Shown here: positions 1 to 5,335 of the stretch, piece by piece | Position numbering within the stretch: position 1 is the first letter of the stretch | Layout: each line of letters begins with the position of its first letter | Assembly: GCA_017885385.1 (NCBI GenBank) | Contig: JAFNGF010000384.1 | Coordinates: 646-7,254, forward strand | Direction: 5' to 3' | DNA: 6,609 bases | Origin: Planctomycetota bacterium | GTDB lineage: Bacteria > Planctomycetota > Phycisphaerae > Sedimentisphaerales > Anaerobacaceae | Notes under the pieces: generated by a model | Seen by the model: the letters and a program-made list of their open reading frames with translations, nothing else | Database searches by the model: none | Told to the model about the DNA's origin: nothing | Translations under genes and position numbers: made by a program

Positions 1-35
1 GCATTTTGGTCTTTTACCTTTGAAATCTTTAACGA

Positions 36-116
36 TTAACCGCAGAGAACGCCGAGAGCGCTGAGATTTACAATAAAGACGATTTTCTCCGCGACCTCTG
101 CGGACTCAGCGGTAAA
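36..116. repeat. Imperfect inverted repeat (CCGCAGAGAACGC type)
   Basis: The left arm at 36-65 (ACCGCAGAGAACGCCGAGAG and onward) and the right arm at 87-116 are reverse complements at most positions; the shared pattern is ACCGC-GAG-CGC-GAG-CGC-GAG with variable bases between. A 21-nt AT-rich spacer separates them. Similar CGCAGAG-rich dispersed intergenic repeats are familiar from environmental genome bins, but that is recollection, not a search. The right arm ends 7 nt before the start codon of the next gene, so the repeat would form most of that gene's 5' leader. No gene is visible in positions 1-35. Confidence 0.7.
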
Positions 117-123
117 AAGAAAT

Positions 124-516
124 ATGGATTGTCCGGTTTGCAAAAATGCGATGATTACCCTTGAATTGGCCGAGGTCGAAATCGACCACTGCACAGACTG
201 CGGGGGCATCTGGCTTGATGCCGGAGAGATAGAAATCTTGCTTGGCCAGGCTCAACACGTCAGGCAACTGCTCGACTCATTCAAAGTCTCTGCCGGCGTC
301 ACCGAAAAACCGAGGAAGTGTCCTATCTGCGATAAAAAAATGCAGAAGATCATCATCGGCGCCGCGGAACCGGCCCTTCTGGTCGATAAATGCCGGCGAG
401 GCGACGGCTTATGGTTTGACAAAGGCGAATTAGAGGATATTTTAGGCAGGGCCCGGCTCGACAAGGACAATAAGATTCAAAAACTATTGGCCGACATGTT
501 CGGCCAAAAACAGTAA
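124..516 (+). CDS. Two-ribbon zf-TFIIB domain protein
   Basis: A 130-aa soluble protein with two tandem copies of the zf-TFIIB type zinc ribbon. Copy 1 has C3-x2-C6 and C23-x2-C26 followed by GGIWLDAGE. Copy 2 has C66-x2-C69 and C90, followed by GDGLWFDKGE. In copy 2 the position of the fourth cysteine is glycine (CRRG), so only three cysteines remain and zinc binding there is doubtful or uses another ligand. No signal peptide or membrane segment is visible. The function of the family is not settled; such small ribbons are presumed to mediate nucleic-acid or protein contacts. The ATG at 124 gives a protein starting right before the first CPVC, as is usual; the sequence before it (AAAAAGAAAT) is a poor ribosome binding site. 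Its stop lies 21 nt before the sialidase start, so co-transcription is likely. Identity is secure, role unknown. Confidence 0.9.
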   Translation: MDCPVCKNAMITLELAEVEIDHCTDCGGIWLDAGEIEILLGQAQHVRQLLDSFKVSAGVTEKPRKCPICDKKMQKIIIGAAEPALLVDKCRRGDGLWFDKGELEDILGRARLDKDNKIQKLLADMFGQKQ

Positions 517-537
517 CAGCAAGACTAAGGACTTCAC

Positions 538-1719
538 GTGAAGGGACTCGTTCAGCTAATATGGACTGTGCTGCTGACCGGCGTGACACTGGGGGCTCAG
601 CAGTCAACGGCTGGTCAGCCCCAGCAAAGCGATGTGTTCGTCAGCGGCACCAACGGCTACCACACGTACCGGATTCCTTCGCTGCTGGTGAGCAGAAAGG
701 GGACGCTGCTTGCCTTTTGCGAGGGGCGTAAGAACAGCCGCAGCGACTCCGGTGACATCGACCTACTGTGCAGACGCTCCGAAGACGGCGGCAGAACCTG
801 GAGCAGCCAGCAGGTTATCTGGGATGACAAAGAAAATACCTGCGGCAATCCCTGCCCAGTAGTGGACCGGCAGAGCGGGACCATCTGGTTGCCTATGACC
901 TGGAACCGCGGTGATGACACCGAGGCTCAAATCAAAGCAAACGCCGGCAAGGATACCCGCCGGGTCCGGCTGAGCCGAAGCGATGATGACGGCATCACAT
1001 GGTCAAAGCCCGCCGAGATAACTCAGACCGCCAAGCAGCCTGCCTGGTGCTGGTACGCTACCGGCCCGGGCGTGGGCATACAGTTGGAGAAAGGCGCGTC
1101 CAGAGGACGGCTGGTCATCCCTTGCGACCACAGTGTCGCAGCCAGCGCAGATAATCCGGCCGGCTACAGCTCGCACGTAATCATCAGTGACGACCACGGA
1201 GAAACCTGGAAACTCGGCGGAGTTATCAGTCCGCAGGTCAATGAGTGCCAGGTGGTCGAATTGGCCGACGGGACACTTATGATTAATATGCGGAACTACG
1301 ACCGCTCGAAAACGACACGCGCTATTGCCACCAGCGCCGACGGCGGACTGACCTGGTCGAAAGTTACGCACGACCCGGCTCTAGTCGAGCCGATCTGCCA
1401 GGCGAGTTTTATTCGATATACTTGGCCCGGCCCGGGCGGTAAGAGCCGATTGTTGTTTTCAAATCCTGCCAGCGCCAGTAAGCGCATTGAGATGACGGTC
1501 CGTCTTAGCTATGACGAGGGCAGAACCTGGCCGGTCGGAAAGTTGCTCTATCCCGGCCCGTCGGCATACTCCTGCCTGGCAGCTCTGCCCGACGGTGACA
1601 TCGCGTGTCTGTATGAGATGGGCGAAAACCATTCTTACGAGAAAATAGCCTTTGCCCGATTCGGCCTCAAGTGGCTGACGGGCGACGAAAACGTGATAGG
1701 CAAAACCAGTTCAATGTGA
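538..1719 (+). CDS. Secreted exo-alpha-sialidase (GH33-like)
   Basis: A 393-aa sialidase predicted to release terminal sialic acids from glycans outside the cytoplasm. Residues 1-26 form a signal peptide (short basic start, hydrophobic core, small residues near GAQ). The six-bladed propeller is marked by the YRIP motif (R45) and five Asp boxes of form S-x-D-x-G-x-T-W at 81-88, 148-155, 217-224, 266-273 and 324-331. By comparison with known sialidases the catalytic set appears complete: arginine triad R45, R252 and R304, acid/base Asp probably D70 in the SDSGDID loop, Glu E236 in NECQV and nucleophile Tyr Y344 in SAYSCL. The GTG start is supported by AAGGA at 527-531, six bases upstream. The C-terminus ends soon after the last blade, with no anchor or carbohydrate-binding module. 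Substrate linkage cannot be read from sequence; a sialate-related hydrolase of the same fold is an alternative, but the full active site argues against it. Confidence 0.93.
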   Translation: MKGLVQLIWTVLLTGVTLGAQQSTAGQPQQSDVFVSGTNGYHTYRIPSLLVSRKGTLLAFCEGRKNSRSDSGDIDLLCRRSEDGGRTWSSQQVIWDDKENTCGNPCPVVDRQSGTIWLPMTWNRGDDTEAQIKANAGKDTRRVRLSRSDDDGITWSKPAEITQTAKQPAWCWYATGPGVGIQLEKGASRGRLVIPCDHSVAASADNPAGYSSHVIISDDHGETWKLGGVISPQVNECQVVELADGTLMINMRNYDRSKTTRAIATSADGGLTWSKVTHDPALVEPICQASFIRYTWPGPGGKSRLLFSNPASASKRIEMTVRLSYDEGRTWPVGKLLYPGPSAYSCLAALPDGDIACLYEMGENHSYEKIAFARFGLKWLTGDENVIGKTSSM

Positions 1720-1755
1720 ACAATAACAACACATATTTAAGAGAAGGAGATAATT

Positions 1756-1839
1756 ATGGGCAGGTATACTATAATACTAATTGTCGTCGCAGTAATCGCT
1801 ATCGTTGCAGCTTTGCTTATCAAAAAGCGGACGCCTTAA
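1756..1839 (+). CDS. 27-aa single-helix membrane microprotein
   Basis: A short reading frame starting MGRYTIILIVVAV and ending LLIKKRTP: a basic N-terminal tip, about 18 consecutive hydrophobic residues (5-22) and a positively charged C-terminal tail (KKR). This is the profile of a single-pass inner-membrane microprotein, or less likely of an uncleaved leader-like peptide. AAGGAGA at 1744-1750 lies five bases before the ATG and is the strongest ribosome binding site in the window, which is the main argument that the frame is translated. It lies 36 nt after the sialidase stop and 35 nt before the lemA start, in the same direction. I do not recognise a family. The partner could be LemA or the downstream membrane peptidase, but this is inferred from position only. 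Confidence 0.6.
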   Translation: MGRYTIILIVVAVIAIVAALLIKKRTP

Positions 1840-1874
1840 CAACAGCAAAGCACGTTCGATAAATAGGAGCAAAC

Positions 1875-2435
1875 ATGATAACAGTACTGATCATTGTTGC
1901 TGTTGTTGTAGTGCTGGTGGCTGTTTTCGTCATTGGCATCTACAACGCTCTGGTTGGACTTCGCAACCAGGTCAACAACGCCTGGTCGCAGATTGACGTC
2001 CAGCTGAAGCGCAGGCACGATTTGATTCCCAATCTTGTGGAAACCGCCAGGGGCTACATGAAGCACGAGCGCGAGACCTTCGAATCTATAACCAAAGCGC
2101 GAAGCCAGGCTATGGGTGCAAGAAACGTCTCGGAGGCCTCAAAGGCTGAGGGCGCTCTGGGCGAGGCGCTGAGCAAGTTTATGCTGGTCGTGGAGAATTA
2201 CCCTGAGCTTAAGGCCAATCAGAACTTCTTGGCGCTGCAGGAAGAGCTAAGCAGCACCGAGAACAGGATCGCTTTTGCCCGGCAGAACTATAACGACCAG
2301 GTCTTGTTCTTCAACAACAAGATTCAGATGTTTCCTTCCAGCATCATCGCCGGGATGTTCGCCTTCGGCAAACGCGATTTCTTTGAGGTGCAAGTCGCCG
2401 CCGAGCGAGAGGTGCCTAAGGTGAGCTTTAGTTAG
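1875..2435 (+). CDS. lemA: LemA family membrane protein
   Basis: A full-length 186-aa LemA protein. Residues 2-25 form an N-terminal transmembrane helix, followed by the helical-bundle domain with the conserved stretches YNALVGLRNQVNNAWSQIDV, QLKRRHDLIPNLVETARGYM and HERETFESITKAR, then NQNFLALQEELSSTENRIAFAR and the family's closing pattern PSSIIAGMFAFGKRDFFEV. The topology expected of the family is a short extracytoplasmic N-terminus with the bundle on the cytoplasmic side, though this is not settled. The biochemical role of LemA is poorly defined; its gene often lies beside M48 peptidases or TPM-domain proteins, as here. AGGAG at 1865-1869, five bases from the ATG, supports the start. The gene follows the microprotein closely and precedes the HtpX-like gene after a 252-nt gap that contains a repeat. 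Confidence 0.96.
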   Translation: MITVLIIVAVVVVLVAVFVIGIYNALVGLRNQVNNAWSQIDVQLKRRHDLIPNLVETARGYMKHERETFESITKARSQAMGARNVSEASKAEGALGEALSKFMLVVENYPELKANQNFLALQEELSSTENRIAFARQNYNDQVLFFNNKIQMFPSSIIAGMFAFGKRDFFEVQVAAEREVPKVSFS

Positions 2436-2541
2436 CGCAAAGGCCGTGCTGAAAATAGCAACAGTGACTTTCAAAAGTCAGGCAATCTGTAAAACGATGC
2501 CTCGTTTGCCGAGTGCTCTGTCGCCGGTTATTTGAGAGATT

Positions 2542-2621
2542 GTCATTGCGAGGCCTGCGTTGCAGGCCGGGGCAATCTCATTATGAAATGGCAGAGATTG
2601 CTTCGCTTCGCTCGCAATGAC
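2542..2621. repeat. Palindromic intergenic repeat, copy 1 (GTCATTGCGAG)
   Basis: An 80-bp element bounded by perfect 11-bp inverted ends GTCATTGCGAG and CTCGCAATGAC. Inside are two more perfect stems: GGCCTGC/GCAGGCC (2552-2558 with 2562-2568) and GCAATCTC/GAGATTGC (2572-2579 with 2594-2601), so a single strand could fold into a branched, cloverleaf-like shape. A related copy lies at 5366-5452. It sits between lemA and the HtpX-like gene. An open frame from TTG at 2532 runs through it into the peptidase, but those codons are repeat sequence rather than protein. Elements with these ends are common dispersed repeats in many environmental genomes (recollection, not searched). Confidence 0.88.
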
Positions 2622-2687
2622 ATCCATCGTTTCAGCAGCGACAAAGCACTAGGCTGTAGGGGCAAGGGCGGCATTGAACGGCTATTG

Positions 2688-3920
2688 ATGTGGGAATTAA
2701 TTAGAGCCAACAAGCGAAACTCCATCCTGCTGATGGTGTTAATGGCAGCGGTATTGCTGCTGCTCGGCTTTATCATCGGCCTAGGCTTTTCCGGCGACCC
2801 GGCGGGTGGTTTCTTCGGGATAATTGTTGCGGCGGCAGTCTGGCTGGTGCTCGCAGTGGTAAGCCTTTCATCCGGCGACCAAATTTTGTTAGCCGCCAGC
2901 AAAGCCAGGCCCGTCACTCACGATGTGCACCCGCAGCTTTTCAATATAGTCGAGGAAATGAAAATCGCGGCGGGTCTACCCGCGATGCCAAAAATTTACA
3001 TCATCAATGACCCTGCTGCCAACGCGTTTGCGACCGGCAGAAGCCCCGAATCCGCCTCTGTGGCGGTTACTGCAGGGCTTTTAAGCCGCCTCAACCGCGA
3101 CGAGCTTCAGGGAGTCGTCGCCCACGAAATAAGTCACATCCTTCACCGTGACATTCTTTACGTCACGCTGGCCGGCATAATGCTCGGCGCGATTGTATTG
3201 CTGTCACAGGTTTTTCTGCGCGGCACGTTCTACGGTTCAATGACGGGCTCACGCCGGAGGTATTCATCCGGCGGCAGAGGCGGCGGCCAGGCACAGCTTG
3301 TCATACTTGTAATCGCCATCCTTGCTGCGGTCCTGGCGCCGATAATGGCATACCTTTTGTATTTTGCGCTTTCCAGAAGGCGCGAATACCTCGCCGACGC
3401 CGGCGCGGCCAGACTGACTCGCTATCCGGAGGGTTTGGCAAGCGCTCTGGAGAAAATCGCCAACGACCCTTCGCCGCAGTTGGCTGCCGCCAACCAAGTT
3501 ACTGCCCCGATGTATATCGTCAACCCGTTTAAGAAAAAGGGGCAGATGCAATTATCCAATCTGACCAGCACACATCCGTCGATCTCTGAAAGAATAAGGA
3601 TTCTGCGCAGCATGGCTCAGGGCGCATCCTTCAAAGATTACTCCGATGCCTATACCAGTGTCACCCGGCATAAGACAATCGTTCCACTTTCTGCACAGCG
3701 TAAAGAGGATGTCCCCTTACGTGGGCCAAGTGCCGAAGCTGCGAAAGAGGAGCGTCTGGAAAAACAGCTTCGCCAGGTCGGCGATCTTATGCGAAAGGTG
3801 GAAGGCTTTGTGTTTTTGACTTGCGTGTGCGGCCTGAGATTGAAAATCCCCCCTAATTATAAGCGTGACGAAGTTACTTGCCCGAAGTGCCAGAGAGTAT
3901 TGGCCTTGCCGGCAAGATAA
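2688..3920 (+). CDS. htpX: HtpX-like M48 membrane metallopeptidase with C-terminal zinc ribbon
   Basis: A 410-aa integral membrane zinc peptidase of family M48B, expected to cleave misfolded or damaged membrane proteins on the cytoplasmic side. Transmembrane segments lie at about 12-31, 40-60, 157-176 and 203-227. The zinc motif HEISH (H146, E147, H150) is followed by the third ligand E233 in RRREYLADAGAARL; STHPSISERI (294-303) is the conserved C-terminal motif of the catalytic domain. A basic, glycine-rich loop (about 188-200) lies between helices 3 and 4. After a charged stretch (about 349-373) comes an extra module with C379-x-C381 and C398-x2-C401, a small zinc ribbon absent from classical HtpX. 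ATG 2688 is chosen because MWELIRANKR is the usual family start; the longer frame is made of repeat DNA. No clear Shine-Dalgarno sequence precedes it. It follows lemA after 252 nt. Confidence 0.92.
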   Translation: MWELIRANKRNSILLMVLMAAVLLLLGFIIGLGFSGDPAGGFFGIIVAAAVWLVLAVVSLSSGDQILLAASKARPVTHDVHPQLFNIVEEMKIAAGLPAMPKIYIINDPAANAFATGRSPESASVAVTAGLLSRLNRDELQGVVAHEISHILHRDILYVTLAGIMLGAIVLLSQVFLRGTFYGSMTGSRRRYSSGGRGGGQAQLVILVIAILAAVLAPIMAYLLYFALSRRREYLADAGAARLTRYPEGLASALEKIANDPSPQLAAANQVTAPMYIVNPFKKKGQMQLSNLTSTHPSISERIRILRSMAQGASFKDYSDAYTSVTRHKTIVPLSAQRKEDVPLRGPSAEAAKEERLEKQLRQVGDLMRKVEGFVFLTCVCGLRLKIPPNYKRDEVTCPKCQRVLALPAR

Positions 3921-3949
3921 TCAGCCGTCGCCAGCCAAAACATATTTAG

Positions 3950-3969
3950 CCCCCAGATTCATCTGGGGG
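3950..3969. terminator. Hairpin between convergent genes
   Basis: CCCCCAGAT-TC-ATCTGGGGG is a perfect 9-bp inverted repeat (effectively 8 bp with a 4-nt loop), 29 nt after the peptidase stop and 5 nt from the stop of the convergent minus-strand gene. Neither side has a clean U-tract: TTATCTC follows on the plus strand and CTAAATATGTTTT on the minus strand. It is therefore a plausible bidirectional terminator or RNA 3'-end protector rather than a textbook one. Confidence 0.6.
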
Positions 3970-3974
3970 TTATC

Positions 3975-4196
3975 TCAAAAGATGCTGCGTATCATCAGCA
4001 GGAATCCCAGGATGGCAACTGGGATACCCACCGGTGCGCCGGCCACCGTCATCGTCAGCGCGATGCCGACAGCCATCAATGCCAGCGCCAGTATTATGCC
4101 AAAAACCCGCCCCGTAATAACCAGAATCGTCGCCAGCAGTTTCCACGCCGCCACAAAAGGCCACAAAAACCACGGCGTTGTTTTTGCTTCCGCCAT
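3975..4196 (-). CDS. Small two-helix membrane protein, unknown function
   Basis: A 73-aa, strongly hydrophobic protein. After a polar start (MAEAKTTPW) the chain is almost entirely apolar, with a single basic residue (R30) within the hydrophobic stretch and membrane helices at roughly 31-49 and 54-69, ending LLMIRSIF. The VGIPVAILGFLLM pattern resembles widespread small uncharacterised inner-membrane proteins, but I cannot name a family. The ATG at 4196 is preferred over an upstream in-frame ATG at 4238 because GGGAGA lies six bases before it and because the extension (MRLTVWRTLGREKV) is not membrane-like. It lies 57 nt downstream of the 130-aa membrane protein on the same strand, so the two are probably one transcript. 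Role unknown. Confidence 0.75.
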   Translation of the reverse strand: MAEAKTTPWFLWPFVAAWKLLATILVITGRVFGIILALALMAVGIALTMTVAGAPVGIPVAILGFLLMIRSIF

Positions 4197-4253
4197 AACT
4201 TTCTCCCTGCCCAGGGTGCGCCAAACGGTCAGCCGCAAACAATCAACAGCAAA

Positions 4254-4646
4254 TTATTCTGCTGTGTTGACTGCGAATAGCTCCTTGACCGACGGGCGCA
4301 GCAAGACGATGATCGTAAATACGCCTAAAACCGTGCCGAAGGGCATAAAGATACAGCTTATGGCGGCCATAACCAAACAGAACATATAGTGACGTCGCAT
4401 AGCGAGATTCCGCCCGGCTATGATTATACAAGTCGCAAGCGTCCACCCGGAGGCAATTGCGAACAGGGCTATCATCACCAACAACAGGCCAACGAACTTC
4501 GGCGGATGGTCCGGGACAGCCCCGGCGATTATCGCCACGCCTATGCTCAAATGGATGAGGAAAAAACTTGAGAAGAACGCAGCAAGGCCGCCCACTACGT
4601 AGTGAAAAACTGAAAGCAGCTTCAAGTATTGTTCATCGTTATTCAT
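4254..4646 (-). CDS. Four-helix membrane protein, unknown function
   Basis: A 130-aa integral membrane protein. A short polar N-terminus (MNNDEQYLKL) leads into LLSVFHYVVGG, then hydrophobic segments at about 19-41, 52-77, 88-100 and 103-117; the tail LRPSVKELFAVNTAE is polar. A basic loop (GRNLAMRRHY, 78-87) separates helices 2 and 3 and suggests a cytoplasmic face there. The LLSVFHYVVGGL start and the GVFTIIVLLRPSVKELF end are patterns I associate with a recurrent family of uncharacterised membrane proteins, without a name. The start at 4646 is chosen over an upstream ATG at 4814: AAAGGAGT stands seven bases before it, and the longer frame would run back through the promoter and the terminator of the cold-shock gene. 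A sigma70-like promoter is visible upstream. Confidence 0.8.
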   Translation of the reverse strand: MNNDEQYLKLLSVFHYVVGGLAAFFSSFFLIHLSIGVAIIAGAVPDHPPKFVGLLLVMIALFAIASGWTLATCIIIAGRNLAMRRHYMFCLVMAAISCIFMPFGTVLGVFTIIVLLRPSVKELFAVNTAE

Positions 4647-4710
4647 AGAAAGACTCCTTTGTGATTTAGCCGCGATCGCGCCGCTTCCGGCCAGAGACAA
4701 ATCAGGATAC

Positions 4711-4739
4711 ACAATACTCAAAACCGCAATGTCCGTCAA
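4711..4739 (-). promoter_or_regulatory. Sigma70-like promoter for the membrane-protein pair
   Basis: On the minus strand TTGACG (4739-4734), a 17-nt spacer and TATTGT (4716-4711) form a good housekeeping promoter (5/6 and 4/6 matches). Transcription would start near 4704, giving a leader of about 57 nt to the ATG at 4646. It lies downstream of the cold-shock terminator, so it would uncouple the two transcripts. The leader contains a 10-bp perfect palindrome, CGCGATCGCG, at 4671-4680. Confidence 0.55.
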
Positions 4740-4773
4740 ACCTAAAGCCGGCAAAGGCCCGTCAACAATCAAT

Positions 4774-4801
4774 AAAAAAGTCCCGCCTATATTGGCGGGA
4801 C
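4774..4801 (-). terminator. Intrinsic terminator of the cold-shock gene
   Basis: On the minus strand GTCCCGCC, loop AATATA, GGCGGGAC is a perfect 8-bp GC-rich stem (4801-4780) followed directly by TTTTTT (4779-4774). This is a textbook rho-independent terminator about 30 nt after the cold-shock stop codon at 4832. Confidence 0.93.
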
Positions 4802-4831
4802 CCTCGGCTTTCACGTTCCAGCGAGCCTCGA

Positions 4832-5041
4832 TCAGGCTCCGGCCGCACGCACATTGGTTGCCTGTGGTCCTTTTCGTCCCTCCCCAACCTCGTACTCGAC
4901 GCTTTGGCCTTCACTAAGGGACCGAAACCCCTCCCCCATGATATTTGTGTGATGCACAAACAGATCCTTGCCGCCATCGTCCGGCGTGATAAAACCGAAC
5001 CCTTTTCTTTCATCGAACCATTTTACTTTACCTTTTGCCAC
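4832..5041 (-). CDS. csp: Cold-shock domain protein (CspA family)
   Basis: A 69-aa single cold-shock domain, the usual length of the CspA family, which binds single-stranded RNA or DNA in the cytoplasm and melts RNA structure. The family signature is clear: AKGKVKWFDERKGFGFITPD with RNP1 KGFGFI (13-18), and RNP2 LFVHH (27-31), then GFRSLSEGQSVEYEV and GPQATNV near the end. GTG at 5041 is chosen as start because it encodes the canonical M-A-K-G-K beginning and AAGGAG lies seven bases upstream; a longer in-frame extension to 5134 does not resemble the family. The gene has its own promoter (5147-5175), a leader of about 100 nt and an intrinsic terminator, so it is monocistronic. Confidence 0.96.
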   Translation of the reverse strand: MAKGKVKWFDERKGFGFITPDDGGKDLFVHHTNIMGEGFRSLSEGQSVEYEVGEGRKGPQATNVRAAGA

Positions 5042-5140
5042 AATGCACTCCTTAGCCCAGCCGGGCCTACAAAGAATTTCCCTCAGCCTTGCCAGGAGTA
5101 TGCTTCGAGGGATAAAAGAATACGCCCTTAACACTGTCAG
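5042..5140 (-). promoter_or_regulatory. Long 5' leader of the cold-shock mRNA
   Basis: From the expected transcription start near 5140 to the GTG at 5041 the mRNA would carry roughly 100 untranslated bases. Cold-shock genes of the CspA type often have long leaders whose folding changes with temperature. A short GC-rich stem, GCCC-GGCT-GGGC (5067-5056), lies directly before the AAGGAG site, where it could affect ribosome access. Thermoregulation is inference; no known cold-box sequence was recognised. Confidence 0.35.
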
Positions 5141-5146
5141 GGCAAA

Positions 5147-5175
5147 ATGCTACCGAAGCACCCCTTGTCTGTCAA
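5147..5175 (-). promoter_or_regulatory. Sigma70 promoter of the cold-shock gene
   Basis: On the minus strand a perfect -35 box TTGACA (5175-5170), an exact 17-nt spacer and TAGCAT (5152-5147, 4/6 to TATAAT) form a strong housekeeping promoter pointing at the cold-shock gene, with initiation expected near 5140. Confidence 0.7.
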
Positions 5176-5239
5176 CAAAAAAACAGAGCAATTTGGGATG
5201 GTAAGGGGACATCGTATCCCGCTGGTGAGGATAAGATGA

Positions 5240-5335
5240 ATGACCGGTAGGTGGCATAAGCAGCTCAAGAATATGTGGCAGGGGCTGGGGGAAAACCCTG
5301 CCGAAACGCAAAAAATCCTCTTGGAAAAAGTGTAA
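5240..5335 (+). CDS. Possible 31-aa small protein
   Basis: An isolated small frame, MTGRWHKQLKNMWQG through ILLEKV, with mixed polar and hydrophobic residues and an amphipathic look but no membrane segment. GAGG at 5227-5230 is nine bases before the ATG, a marginal ribosome binding site. It stands alone on the plus strand, divergent from the cold-shock gene, and its stop codon falls within the left arm of the inverted-repeat element at 5331-5345. I do not recognise a family. It may be a real small protein, a remnant of a larger gene or chance; chance is quite possible at this length. Confidence 0.22.
   Translation: MTGRWHKQLKNMWQGLGENPAETQKILLEKV

Noticed and set aside
1003..1371. 122-aa minus-strand open frame inside the sialidase gene
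   Set aside because: It is the antisense shadow of a GC-rich gene whose plus-strand motifs are complete.
2465..2480. TGACTTT-CA-AAAGTCA hairpin after lemA as a terminator
   Set aside because: Perfect but AT-rich, with a 2-nt loop and no U-tract after it; too weak to call as a terminator.
2542..2621. Repeats in this window as a CRISPR array
   Set aside because: The repeat families are dispersed, palindromic single copies or short tandem units without regularly spaced unique spacers, and no cas gene is present.
2532..2687. N-terminal extension of the peptidase frame starting at TTG 2532 (52 extra residues)
   Set aside because: These codons run through the GTCATTGCGAG repeat and do not resemble HtpX; the family's usual N-terminus starts at ATG 2688.
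3865..4389. 174-aa plus-strand open frame
   Set aside because: It runs antisense over two membrane-protein genes that have ribosome binding sites and clear hydrophobic patterns, and crosses the hairpin at 3950-3969.
4647..4814. 56-residue N-terminal extension of the minus-strand 130-aa membrane protein
   Set aside because: It would read through the csp terminator and a candidate promoter; a good AAAGGAGT site marks the ATG at 4646 instead.
5042..5134. 31-residue N-terminal extension of the cold-shock protein
   Set aside because: The family starts M-A-K-G-K at GTG 5041 with AAGGAG upstream; the extension overlaps the leader and has no family similarity.
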